Positions 47,312-54,969 of a DNA stretch of 64,000 nt are shown here, in pieces; positions within the stretch are counted from its first letter, which is position 1, and every line of letters begins with the position of its first letter. The stretch covers positions 124,001-188,000 of the forward strand of contig JAIXRN010000056.1 of assembly GCA_027485165.1 (NCBI GenBank). Direction: 5' to 3'. A model generated the notes under the pieces. That model saw only the letters and a program-made list of their open reading frames with translations. It had not been told where the DNA came from and made no database searches. A program made the position numbers and the translations under genes. Source of the stretch: Rubrivivax sp. (GTDB lineage: Bacteria > Pseudomonadota > Gammaproteobacteria > Burkholderiales > Burkholderiaceae_C).

Positions 47312-47424
47312 ACTTTGTCATCAACAAACCGCCATCACAGCCCGCCAAGGCCACGCCCCAAACGCCACGCGAACGCGTGTGCTCCATAGGCAAGACCCAG
47401 CAGATCAACCCGCACAACCCGCCG

Positions 47425-47440
47425 TGGCACGCGCGTTGCG
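47425..47440 (+). promoter_or_regulatory. Sigma-54 promoter upstream of the rhodanese operon
   Basis: TGGCACGCGCGTTGCG matches the consensus TGGCACG-N4-TTGC exactly. The -24 GG is at 47426-47427 and the -12 GC at 47438-47439, separated by exactly 10 nt. It ends 57 nt before the rhodanese start codon. Confidence 0.9.
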
Positions 47441-47497
47441 ATGGCATGTGGCGTCCAACCCCGCAACGCCCCACCACACCCCGCCAGGAGCCCCGCC

Positions 47498-48391
47498 ATG
47501 AACCCGCAGCCCGTCCTCGTTTCGCCCGCCGAACTGCAGTCCCTGATGGCCACCGAGCCCACCGTCGTGATCGACACGCGCGACGCCGACACCTACGCCG
47601 CTGGCCACTTGCCCGGCGCCATCAACATGCGCGAGATCTTCACGTATCTCGCCACTTCCACGGCCGAAGGCCTGGATGCGCTGAAGACCACCTTTGCTGA
47701 AGCCTTCGGCGCCGCGGGCCTGAGCGGCAAGGAAACCGCCGTGTTCTACGAAGACGCGCTGAACAGCGGCTACGGCCAGAGCTGCCGCGGCTACTACCTG
47801 CTGACGTGGCTGGGCTACCCCAAGGTGCGCGTGTTGAACGGCGGCTATTCGGCCTGGAAGGCTGCAGGCCTGCCCACGGGCACGGAAGCCGGGGCGCCCA
47901 CGCCGGCGGCCTTCCCGCTGGGCCCCACGGCCGACGTGATGCTGACCAAGGAACAGATGCTGGCCGCACTGGGGTCTGACGTGGTGCTGCTGGACGTGCG
48001 CGACATCGACGAATGGACCGGCGAGAGCTCGTCGCCGTACGGCAAGGACTTCGCCCCGCGCAAGGGCCGCCTGCCGGGTGCCAAGTGGATCGAGTGGTAC
48101 CGCTTCATGAAGCCCAGCGCGATGGGCCCCCAGATCAAGAGCCCGCTGGAAGTGCAGGCCGAATGCGCCACCGCCGGCATCGCGCCCACCGACACCGTCT
48201 ACCTGTACTGCTTCAAGGGTGCGCGCGCTTCCAACACTTTCCTGGCGCTGAAGCAGGCCGGCTTTACCGACGTGCGCATGTACTTCGGCAGCTGGAACGA
48301 GTGGTCGCGCGACGAGAGCCTGCCCATCGAGACCGCGCCGCCCTTGGTGACACCCATGACGCGTGTGCCCAAGCTGGCCGTGGCCGCCTGA
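47498..48391 (+). CDS. Tandem-rhodanese sulfurtransferase
   Basis: A 297-residue protein with two rhodanese domains. The N-terminal one starts VVIDTRDADTYAAGHLPGAI and contains Cys96 in SCRGYYLLTWLGY. The C-terminal one has DVVLLDVRDIDEWTGE and the active-site loop YLYCFKGARASNTF with Cys238, the predicted persulfide carrier. Rhodaneses move sulfane sulfur, for example from thiosulfate to cyanide giving thiocyanate, or to protein acceptors. No signal peptide, so it is cytoplasmic. The ATG at 47498 is downstream of a ribosome binding site (AGGAG) and the sigma-54 promoter. First gene of a four-gene operon with OsmC-like, acyl-CoA-dehydrogenase-like and rubredoxin reductase genes. Sulfur or cyanide handling is the best guess. 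Confidence 0.88.
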   Translation: MNPQPVLVSPAELQSLMATEPTVVIDTRDADTYAAGHLPGAINMREIFTYLATSTAEGLDALKTTFAEAFGAAGLSGKETAVFYEDALNSGYGQSCRGYYLLTWLGYPKVRVLNGGYSAWKAAGLPTGTEAGAPTPAAFPLGPTADVMLTKEQMLAALGSDVVLLDVRDIDEWTGESSSPYGKDFAPRKGRLPGAKWIEWYRFMKPSAMGPQIKSPLEVQAECATAGIAPTDTVYLYCFKGARASNTFLALKQAGFTDVRMYFGSWNEWSRDESLPIETAPPLVTPMTRVPKLAVAA

Positions 48392-48443
48392 ACTCGACAC
48401 CCAACAACCACTACCCGAACCCCGAGCTGCTGAGGAGACCCCC

Positions 48444-48992
48444 ATGTCCGCTGTGATCGAACCCACCACCGTCAAGGCCTACCTGCGCCCCATCGACCGC
48501 GATGGCCTGATGAAGTTTGCCGCCGCCGGCCGCGACAACCCCGCGCGCCGCGGCACCAACAAGGTCAAGACGGTGATGGAAGGGCAGTATCGGTCGCTCA
48601 GCTACGTGGGCCAGCACGCGCCCGTGGTGGTGGACGAGCCGCCGCACCTGTTCGGCGAAGACACCGCGCCGGCGCCAGGCGAGATCGTGCTGTCGGCCCT
48701 GGGCGGCTGCCTGGGCGTGGGCATCACCGCCGTGGCCACCTGGAAGCAGGTGAAGCTGACGAAGCTGGAACTGTTCCTGGAAGGCGACATCGGCAACCCC
48801 GCGGCCTGGGGCGCGGGCGGCGCCGAGATGCTGCCGCCGCAGATGGGCTTCCAGGCCATCCGCGTGAAGGTGGTGCTGGAAGGCGATGCGTCGCCTGAAG
48901 AACTGGCCGAGATCGTGAAGCACGCGAACTTCTATTCGCCGGTGGCGAATTCGATGCGCAACCCGATCCCGATGACCGTGGACATGGCCTGA
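48444..48992 (+). CDS. OsmC-family protein
   Basis: A 182-residue OsmC/Ohr-like protein. The central helix contains ALGGCLGVGITAVATW with the conserved first cysteine (peroxidatic in the family). The second conserved cysteine, usually in a CPV motif, is replaced: here the text reads HANFYSPVANSM. So it has only one of the two redox-active cysteines and may not be a classical peroxidase. Close relatives with a single Cys are known in OsmC-like proteins. The start at 48444 follows GAGGAG. It lies between rhodanese and the flavoprotein genes in the operon. Confidence 0.82.
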   Translation: MSAVIEPTTVKAYLRPIDRDGLMKFAAAGRDNPARRGTNKVKTVMEGQYRSLSYVGQHAPVVVDEPPHLFGEDTAPAPGEIVLSALGGCLGVGITAVATWKQVKLTKLELFLEGDIGNPAAWGAGGAEMLPPQMGFQAIRVKVVLEGDASPEELAEIVKHANFYSPVANSMRNPIPMTVDMA

Positions 48993-49029
48993 CCCGGCCG
49001 CCGCCCCACCACCCCACCGAGCACATCCC

Positions 49030-50217
49030 ATGAGCGCAGTCCTGGAAGAACGCCCCCTGGCCGCGACGGCCGAACTGGCTGAACCGGCTGATTCAGCCGA
49101 TGGCCGCGCTGACGCCGCCAGCGCCCTGGTGGCGGCCGTGCGCCTGTTGGCCGACGGCCCCTTGCGCGACGCGGCCGACGCCACCGACCGCGGCACCTAC
49201 CCGCGCGCGCTGATGCAGGCCCTGGGCGCGGCCGGCGCCTACCGCGCACACATCGGCCCCGGGGCTGCAGCCGGCGACTTCGCCAGCGCCATCCGCGCCA
49301 TGGCCGAGGTGTCGCGCGTGTGTGGCGCCACCGGCTTCATGGTCTGGTGCCAGCAGGTCTGCGGGCTTTACCTGCAACAGTCGGGCAACCCCGCGCTGAC
49401 GGGCGACTTCCTGCAGCGCCACATCAGCGGCCAGCAGCTGGGCGCCACCGGCATGAGCAACCCGATGAAGGCCTATGCCGGCATCGAACCCCTGCTGCTG
49501 AAGGCCACGCCCTGCGAAGGCGGCTACCGCATCAACGGCACCTTGCCCTGGGTCAGCAACCTGGGCGCCGACCACTACGCTGGTGTGCTGGCTGGCGTGG
49601 AAGGGCTGCCGGAAGGCCAAACCCGCGAAGTGATGTTCCTGCTGCGCTGCGACGCGCCGGGCGTGGAACTGCGCAACTGCCCCAGCTTTTCGGCCATGGA
49701 AGGCACCAACACCTGGGCGCTGCGGCTGACGGACCATTTCATCGGCGCCGACGAGATCATTGCCGACCCCGCCAAGCCCTGGATTGCGCGCATCCGCGCC
49801 GGCTTCATCCTGCTGCAGACCGGCTTCGGCCTGGGCGTGACGCAGGGCGCCATCGATTCGATGTGGGCGGTGGAACCGGCGCTGGGCCATGTCAACCAGT
49901 ACCTGGAGGACCGGCCAGATGAGTTGCAGGCCGAACTCGACGCGCTGTGGGAACGCATCGAAACGCTGAGCCTGACGCCGTTTGCGCAAGAGAAGGACTA
50001 CTTCATCGACGTGCTCGATGCCCGCGCCCACGCCAGCGAACTGGCCTTGCGCGCGGCGCAGTCGGCGCTGCTGCATGCCGGCGCGCGCGGCTACCTGCTC
50101 AGCAGCGACGTGCAGCGCCGCGTGCGCGAATCGCACTTCGTGGCCATCGTCAGCCCGGCGATCAAGCACCTGCGCAAGGAAATCGCGCGACTGTCGGCGC
50201 CGGAGATGCCGGCATGA
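49030..50217 (+). CDS. Acyl-CoA-dehydrogenase-like flavoprotein
   Basis: A 395-residue protein of the acyl-CoA dehydrogenase fold. An N-terminal helical domain is followed by the middle beta-domain with [15 protein letters not shown] and [18 protein letters not shown], and a C-terminal four-helix domain ([14 protein letters not shown]). The usual catalytic Glu context of fatty-acid enzymes is not evident. Similarity extends to SfnB/DszC-type flavoprotein oxygenases that use reduced flavin on sulfur compounds, which would suit the rhodanese and sigma-54 context; this is inference. The stop overlaps the start of the rubredoxin-reductase gene (ATGA). Confidence 0.75.
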   Translation: MSAVLEERPLAATAELAEPADSADGRADAASALVAAVRLLADGPLRDAADATDRGTYPRALMQALGAAGAYRAHIGPGAAAGDFASAIRAMAEVSRVCGATGFMVWCQQVCGLYLQQSGNPALTGDFLQRHISGQQLGATGMSNPMKAYAGIEPLLLKATPCEGGYRINGTLPWVSNLGADHYAGVLAGVEGLPEGQTREVMFLLRCDAPGVELRNCPSFSAMEGTNTWALRLTDHFIGADEIIADPAKPWIARIRAGFILLQTGFGLGVTQGAIDSMWAVEPALGHVNQYLEDRPDELQAELDALWERIETLSLTPFAQEKDYFIDVLDARAHASELALRAAQSALLHAGARGYLLSSDVQRRVRESHFVAIVSPAIKHLRKEIARLSAPEMPA

Positions 50218-51629
50218 ACGTCGCTGCCGGGGCCATTGCCGCCACGGCAATGGCCGGCTTCCGCCAGTACATCTGCCACGTCTGCGGCCTGATCTACGAC
50301 GAAGCCCGGGGCGACGCCGACAGCGGCCTGGCCGCCGGCACGCGCTTCGAAGACATCCCTGAAGACTGGGCCTGCCCGATCTGCGGCGTCGGCAAGGCCG
50401 ACTTCGAACCCTACGTGCCCGAACCTGCCGTGGCGCGCAGCCTGCGCCGCAGCAGCAGCCCACGGCGCGCAGCGGGTTCAGCGCAGGGCGCTGCGCGCAG
50501 CGACGAAGGCGTGCTGATCGTCGGCGCCGGCCGGGCTGGCTGGGCCGTGGCGCAAGCCCTGCGCGAAGCCGATGCGCAGCTGCCCATCACCGTGCTCAGT
50601 GCCTGCCATGGCGACGTGTATGACAAGCCGATGATGTCGGTGGCCGTGGCGCGCGGCCTGGCACCCGAGGCCATGGCACGCGAAAGTGCGGCCCAGGCGG
50701 CAGCGCGGCTGAACGTGCGGCTGCGCAGCGGCACACAGGCCGTGGCCATCGAGCCCCGCGCGCGCCGGCTGCGCACCACGCGCGGCACGCTGCGCTACCG
50801 CCATCTGGTGCTGGCGCATGGGGCTGAATCGGTGCTGCCGCCGGTGCTGCCGGCGCAGCAGGTCTGGCGCATCAACGACCTGGCGGCCTACCAGAAGCTG
50901 CGCGCCGCGCTGGCCAGCGGGCCGCAGCACCTGGCCATCGTCGGCGCCGGGCTGGTGGGTTGCGAACTGGCCAACGACCTGGCCCTGGCCGGCCACCGCA
51001 TCACCCTGCTGGACCTACAAGCCCTGCCGTTGGCCGCGCAGTTGCCGGCCGCCGCCGGGCAGCGGCTGCTGCAGGCCTGGCAAGGCCTGCCCATCAGCTT
51101 CCTGGGCGGTGTGCAGGTTCAGGCCCTGCAGGCGGGCACCACAACCCGCTGGTGCCTGCGGCTGGCCGATGGCCGCCAGATCGATGCCGACCAGGTGATC
51201 GCCGCCACCGGCCTGCGCGCACCCACTCGGCTGGCCCGCAGCGCGGGCCTGGCCTTCGACAGCGCGGCCGGCGGCATCAACGTGGCCGCGCAGACCGGCG
51301 CCACCAGTGTGCCGGGCATCTACGCGCTGGGCGACTGCGTGGCCATCGACGGCCGTGCCAGCCGCTACATCGAACCCATCGCCGGCCAAGCGCGCGCCAT
51401 CGCCGCGGCTATGCTGGGCCAGGCGCCGCCGGCGACCAGCACCTGCAGCCCGGTGCTGCGCGTGAAGACCAGCGCGCTGCCCATCACCGTCACCGGTGCT
51501 GTGGGGCCTGCTGCCGGCCCCTGGCACACCACGCAGGACGACGCTCAGGCCCTGTGCCTGCAGCAACGCGGGCCGCAGGGCCAGCCGCTGGCCGAACTGG
51601 TGGCACGCCGCCCCGTGACAGCGCCATGA
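50214..51629 (+). CDS. Rubredoxin fused to NAD(P)H:rubredoxin-type FAD reductase
   Basis: A 471-residue two-domain protein. Residues about 15-70 are a complete rubredoxin: Cys21-x2-Cys24 (CHVCG) and Cys54-x2-Cys57 (CPICG) with the canonical [20 protein letters not shown] spacing. A basic, Ser-rich linker leads to a pyridine nucleotide-disulfide oxidoreductase with FAD motif [15 protein letters not shown](P) motif [14 protein letters not shown] and the C-terminal FAD motif [11 protein letters not shown]. Rubredoxin and its reductase are usually separate polypeptides. Fusion would pass electrons from NAD(P)H through FAD to iron inside one chain. It is translationally coupled to the acyl-CoA-dehydrogenase-like gene, its likely electron partner. 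A hairpin terminator follows. Confidence 0.9.
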   Translation: MNVAAGAIAATAMAGFRQYICHVCGLIYDEARGDADSGLAAGTRFEDIPEDWACPICGVGKADFEPYVPEPAVARSLRRSSSPRRAAGSAQGAARSDEGVLIVGAGRAGWAVAQALREADAQLPITVLSACHGDVYDKPMMSVAVARGLAPEAMARESAAQAAARLNVRLRSGTQAVAIEPRARRLRTTRGTLRYRHLVLAHGAESVLPPVLPAQQVWRINDLAAYQKLRAALASGPQHLAIVGAGLVGCELANDLALAGHRITLLDLQALPLAAQLPAAAGQRLLQAWQGLPISFLGGVQVQALQAGTTTRWCLRLADGRQIDADQVIAATGLRAPTRLARSAGLAFDSAAGGINVAAQTGATSVPGIYALGDCVAIDGRASRYIEPIAGQARAIAAAMLGQAPPATSTCSPVLRVKTSALPITVTGAVGPAAGPWHTTQDDAQALCLQQRGPQGQPLAELVARRPVTAP

Positions 51630-51664
51630 AAAAAGCCCGCCGGCAAAGTGCTGGCGGGCTTTCA
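51630..51664. terminator. Bidirectional hairpin terminator
   Basis: Perfect 10-bp arms aaagcccgcc (51632-51641) and ggcgggcttt (51653-51662) surround an 11-nt loop, with A residues before and T residues after. It directly follows the rubredoxin-reductase stop and lies 42 bp before the end of the convergent fasciclin gene, so it can serve both. Confidence 0.85.
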
Positions 51665-51704
51665 GGTGCTGCGGTCACAGAAGTGGCCGCGCCTTGCTTT
51701 CAGC

Positions 51705-52118
51705 TCAGGCCGAAGGCAGCAACACCGAATCGATGACGTGGATCACGCCGTTGGTGCAGGCGATGTCGGTCTTCACGACATTCACTTCCGAATTCAGCTT
51801 CACGCCACCGGTGGTGCTGATCTTCAGTGCCGCGCCGTTGACGGTGGTGGCGGTCTTGCCGTCCATCGTCATCACGTCAGCGGCCATCACCTTGCCGGCC
51901 ACCACGTGGTAGGTCAGGATGGCCTTGAGCTTGGGAATGTCCTTCAGCAGGCCTTCCACCGTGCCGGCGGGCAGCTTGGCGAAGGCTTCGTCGGTGGGTG
52001 CGAAGACGGTGAAGGGGCCGGCGCCCTTGAGTGTGTCGACCAGGCCAGCGGCCGTGACGGCAGCAGCCAGAGTCTTGAAGGTACCCGCCGCGACGGCGGT
52101 GTCAATGATGTCATGCAT
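51705..52118 (-). CDS. Fasciclin (FAS1) domain protein
   Basis: A 137-residue single FAS1 domain. The H1 motif [17 protein letters not shown] and the H2 region [13 protein letters not shown] are both intact, and the [13 protein letters not shown] segment lies between. No signal peptide is apparent at the chosen start (MHDIIDTAV), which is common for small bacterial fasciclin proteins. The ATG at 52118 is preceded by GAGGAAATT. FAS1 domains mediate adhesion or binding of hydrophobic ligands; the bacterial role here is unknown. Monocistronic. Confidence 0.9.
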   Translation of the reverse strand: MHDIIDTAVAAGTFKTLAAAVTAAGLVDTLKGAGPFTVFAPTDEAFAKLPAGTVEGLLKDIPKLKAILTYHVVAGKVMAADVMTMDGKTATTVNGAALKISTTGGVKLNSEVNVVKTDIACTNGVIHVIDSVLLPSA

Positions 52119-52267
52119 GTGAATTTCCTCGGTTGCCAAAACGACCTGCTCCGAAATTCACCAGTTAACGAACAGCGTGTGAATCCAACAAATCGAACTG
52201 GACCTTAGGCGCTTTGGCCACATGTGCTGGCGGTAGGGCTACTGCGCCGGCCAGCCCTTGCGCGGGG

Positions 52268-52525
52268 TCAGCGGTAGAAAGCTTCGACCCGGCCCTTCAG
52301 CTTGATGAGCAGCGGATGCCCGCGCCGGTCCACGGCCTTGCCGGCGGGCACCTTCACCCAGCCTTCGCTGATGCAGTATTCCGACACGTCGCTGCGGTCC
52401 TTGTCGTTGAAGCGGATGCCGATGTCGTGTTCGAATACGGCGGCCAGGTAGTGCGGGCTCTTCGGGTCGATCGACAGGCGGTCGGGCAGTTCGGGGCGGG
52501 CGGTGGCAGGGTCCGGGGTGTTCAT
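52268..52525 (-). CDS. DUF3297 small protein
   Basis: An 85-residue protein matching DUF3297: LPDRLSIDPKSPHYLAAVFE, IGIRFNDKDRSDVSEYCISE and GWVKVPAGKAVDRRG. Members are small, soluble and widespread in Proteobacteria, with no known function. The ATG at 52525 gives the full domain. It lies downstream of the response regulator on the same strand? No: the regulator gene ends at 52588, 62 nt before this start, so it may share that transcript. Confidence 0.82.
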   Translation of the reverse strand: MNTPDPATARPELPDRLSIDPKSPHYLAAVFEHDIGIRFNDKDRSDVSEYCISEGWVKVPAGKAVDRRGHPLLIKLKGRVEAFYR

Positions 52526-52587
52526 GGCGGGCGAAAAGATGCTGGTCAGCCCGCAAGGCTAACCGCAGCAGCCCGCGGCGCCGGGCC

Positions 52588-53241
52588 TCAGCCCGCCAGC
52601 ACCCCGTGCTGCACGGCGTACAGCGCCAGTTCGACGTCGTTGCGCACGCCGGTCTTTTCCAGGATGCGCGCGCGGTAGGTGCTGACAGTGTTGGACGACA
52701 GCGCCAGCGCGTCGGCGATCTCGCCCACGCTGCGGCCCTGGCTGAGCAGGCGGAAGACCTGGTATTCGCGCTGCGACAGGCGTTCGTGCAGCGGCAGGTC
52801 GGCGCCCTTGCCGTGGCTGCCGCCGGCGCCCACGGCGCTGGCCAGCTGTTCGGCCACGCTGGCGGTGATGAACAGGCCGCCCTGCGCCACACGGCGGATG
52901 GCTTCGATCATCTGTTCACTGTCGGCACTCTTGTTCAGGTAGCCGGCGGCGCCCAGCTTCAGGCTGCGCACGGCGTACTGCCGGTCGGGGTAGGTGGACA
53001 GCATCAGCACCGGCAGCTTGGGGAATTCGTTCTTCATCTGCTTCAGCACGTCCAGCCCGTCGCGCTGCGGCATGGCGATGTCCAGCAGCACCACGTCGAT
53101 GCCGCCCTGGCGCACGCGGGCCACGGCGTCGGGGCCGTTGGCGGCTTCGCCTGCCAGGGCCACGTCCGGCGCATCGGCCAGGATCAGCTTGATGCCCTGG
53201 CGCACGATCTGGTGGTCGTCGCAGACGAGCACCCGGATCAC
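52588..53241 (-). CDS. LuxR/NarL-family response regulator
   Basis: A 217-residue regulator. Receiver domain with acidic residues in VLVCDDHQ, phospho-acceptor Asp54 (LLDIAMPQRDG) and Lys in YLNKSADSE. A LuxR-type HTH follows (LSQREYQVFRLLSQGRSVGE through NDVELALYAVQ). The start overlaps the kinase stop (ATGA). It works with the PAS histidine kinase encoded upstream. Targets are not evident. Confidence 0.93.
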   Translation of the reverse strand: MIRVLVCDDHQIVRQGIKLILADAPDVALAGEAANGPDAVARVRQGGIDVVLLDIAMPQRDGLDVLKQMKNEFPKLPVLMLSTYPDRQYAVRSLKLGAAGYLNKSADSEQMIEAIRRVAQGGLFITASVAEQLASAVGAGGSHGKGADLPLHERLSQREYQVFRLLSQGRSVGEIADALALSSNTVSTYRARILEKTGVRNDVELALYAVQHGVLAG

Positions 53242-54413
53242 GTCGCTGCCGCCCCGTCATCGCCCAGCGGCATCACCAGCCGCACGCGCGTGCCCTGCCC
53301 GGGCGCGCTGTCGATCGTCACCCGCCCGCCGAAGTGCCCGGCGCGTTCACGCATGCCCAGCACGCCGAAGCTCTGCGGGTCGGCCAGCGCCGCAGGCGCG
53401 GCGCCCACGCCGTCGTCGCGCACGTCCAGGTACAGCACCGGCTCGGGCGGGCCGTCGACATGGATGCCGATGCGCACGCTGCGCGCGCGGGCATGGCGGG
53501 CCACGTTCGTCAGCATCTCCTGAAAGATGCGGAAGATGGCGATTGCCTGCCCGCCCTGCGGTGGCGCCACGCCGGCGGCCACCACGCACTGCAGCGTGGC
53601 GTCGAGTTCAGCGCTGTCGGTGAATTCCTGCGCCTGCCATTCCAGCGCCGCCCACAGGCCCTGGTGGTCCAGGATGCTGGGCCGCAGGTCGGTGATGATG
53701 CGGCCGACCTTGTCCACCGCGGTGTCGATCAGCCGGCCCATGCCCTGGCACTTGGCCTGCAGCGCGGGCCGGTCCTCCGACGCCAGGCCCACGCGCCGGT
53801 GCAACCACTGCGTGTCCATCTTCAGCGCCACCAGCAGCGAACCCAGTTCGTCGTGAATTTCGCGCGCGATGCGCTTGCGCTCGGTCTCGCGCACGGCTTC
53901 CAGGTGGTTGGCCAGGTCGCGCAGTTCGCGCGTGCGCTCGGCCACGCGCTGTTCCAGTTCGTCGTGGCTGCGGCGCAGCAGTTCTTCGGCGCGCTTGCGT
54001 TCGGTGATGTCGACGAAGGTGGCCACAGCGCCCTGCACGCGGCCGTTCTCGATGACGGGGTGGCTGCTGTATTCGGCCGGGAAGCAGCTGCCGTCGGCCC
54101 GCCACAGCACTTCGCCGTCGATGCGGCAGGGCAGGCCCTGGCGGAAGGCGTTGAAGATCGGGCAGTCGCTTTCCGGGTAGTGGCGCCCGTCGGCGTGGGA
54201 ATGGTGCATCAGCGCGTGCATGTTGCAGCCCAGCACTTCTTCGGTGCGCCGGCCCAGCATCTGCGCCGCGGCGCGGTTCACGAAGGTGCAGCGGCCGTCC
54301 ATGTCCACGCCGAAGATGCCTTCGCCCGTGCTTTCCAGCAGCAGGGCCAGGCGGTCGGCCGCCTGGGCAGCCGTTGGGCTGATCAAGGGACTGTGGGGGC
54401 TGGGTGCTGACAT
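53238..54413 (-). CDS. Cytoplasmic PAS-domain histidine kinase (HisKA_3)
   Basis: A 391-residue kinase without membrane segments. The PAS domain occupies about residues 18-137 and contains a His/Cys-rich insert (GCNMHALMHHSHADGRHYP then DCPIF) typical of one PAS subgroup. A coiled coil (ELLRRSHDELEQRVAERTRE) leads to the HisKA_3 box RKRIAREIHDELGSLL with His187. The HATPase domain has an N-box (FQEMLTNVARHARA) and a G-box (VRDDGVGAAP). The ATG at 54413 begins just before the PAS domain; the frame is open further upstream. Partner of the overlapping response regulator. The His/Cys residues could bind a metal, but no data support this. Confidence 0.9.
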   Translation of the reverse strand: MSAPSPHSPLISPTAAQAADRLALLLESTGEGIFGVDMDGRCTFVNRAAAQMLGRRTEEVLGCNMHALMHHSHADGRHYPESDCPIFNAFRQGLPCRIDGEVLWRADGSCFPAEYSSHPVIENGRVQGAVATFVDITERKRAEELLRRSHDELEQRVAERTRELRDLANHLEAVRETERKRIAREIHDELGSLLVALKMDTQWLHRRVGLASEDRPALQAKCQGMGRLIDTAVDKVGRIITDLRPSILDHQGLWAALEWQAQEFTDSAELDATLQCVVAAGVAPPQGGQAIAIFRIFQEMLTNVARHARARSVRIGIHVDGPPEPVLYLDVRDDGVGAAPAALADPQSFGVLGMRERAGHFGGRVTIDSAPGQGTRVRLVMPLGDDGAAAT

Positions 54414-54597
54414 GCACCAAGGCGGCGCAAGGCGCATGCCAGGCACCGGCCCGAAAAAGGTTTCGCCTACCTGTCGATCCGCAGCCAAGCCGCGCATCAC
54501 TGATGCAAGCCCGCCCCACTGGCGCGGCTTGCTGGGCGCCCGGCGAGCCGGTAGCGTGCGCCCGGCCACCCCTTGCAGCCGGATGAGAAAGCCCACC

Positions 54598-54969
54598 ATG
54601 GAATACATGCTTGTCTTCAACGAAACCGCCGCCGACAACGCCCAGGGCCAGGACCCGGCCACCGCCCCCGCCTACTGGGGGGCCTGGAACGCCTACGTCG
54701 GCGCGATGTACGGCGCGGGCATCGTCGTCAGTGGCAACGGCCTGCAGCCGCCGCACACCGCCACCCACGTGCGCGTGCGCAATGGCCAGCGCCAGGTGCA
54801 GGACGGGCCCTTTGCCGACACGCGCGAGCACCTGGGCGGCTATTTCATCGTCAACGTGCCCAGCCTGGACGTGGCGCTGGAATGGGCCGCCCGCGCGCCC
54901 AACACCGCTACCGGCACGACCGAGGTCCGCCCGGTGCTGCAGATGCCGCCAGAAGGCCCCGGCGCGTGA
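54598..54969 (+). CDS. YCII/DGPF-domain protein partnered with an ECF sigma factor
   Basis: A 123-residue YCII-related protein. It contains the QDGPFADTREHLGGYFIV motif that gave the DGPF name, and starts MEYMLVFNETAADN as in the family. Genes of this kind characteristically precede ECF42-type sigma factors. Here the stop overlaps the GTG start of the sigma factor (GTGA). A regulatory or small-molecule role is likely; the reaction is unknown. Transcribed divergently from the PAS kinase across 184 bp. Confidence 0.88.
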   Translation: MEYMLVFNETAADNAQGQDPATAPAYWGAWNAYVGAMYGAGIVVSGNGLQPPHTATHVRVRNGQRQVQDGPFADTREHLGGYFIVNVPSLDVALEWAARAPNTATGTTEVRPVLQMPPEGPGA

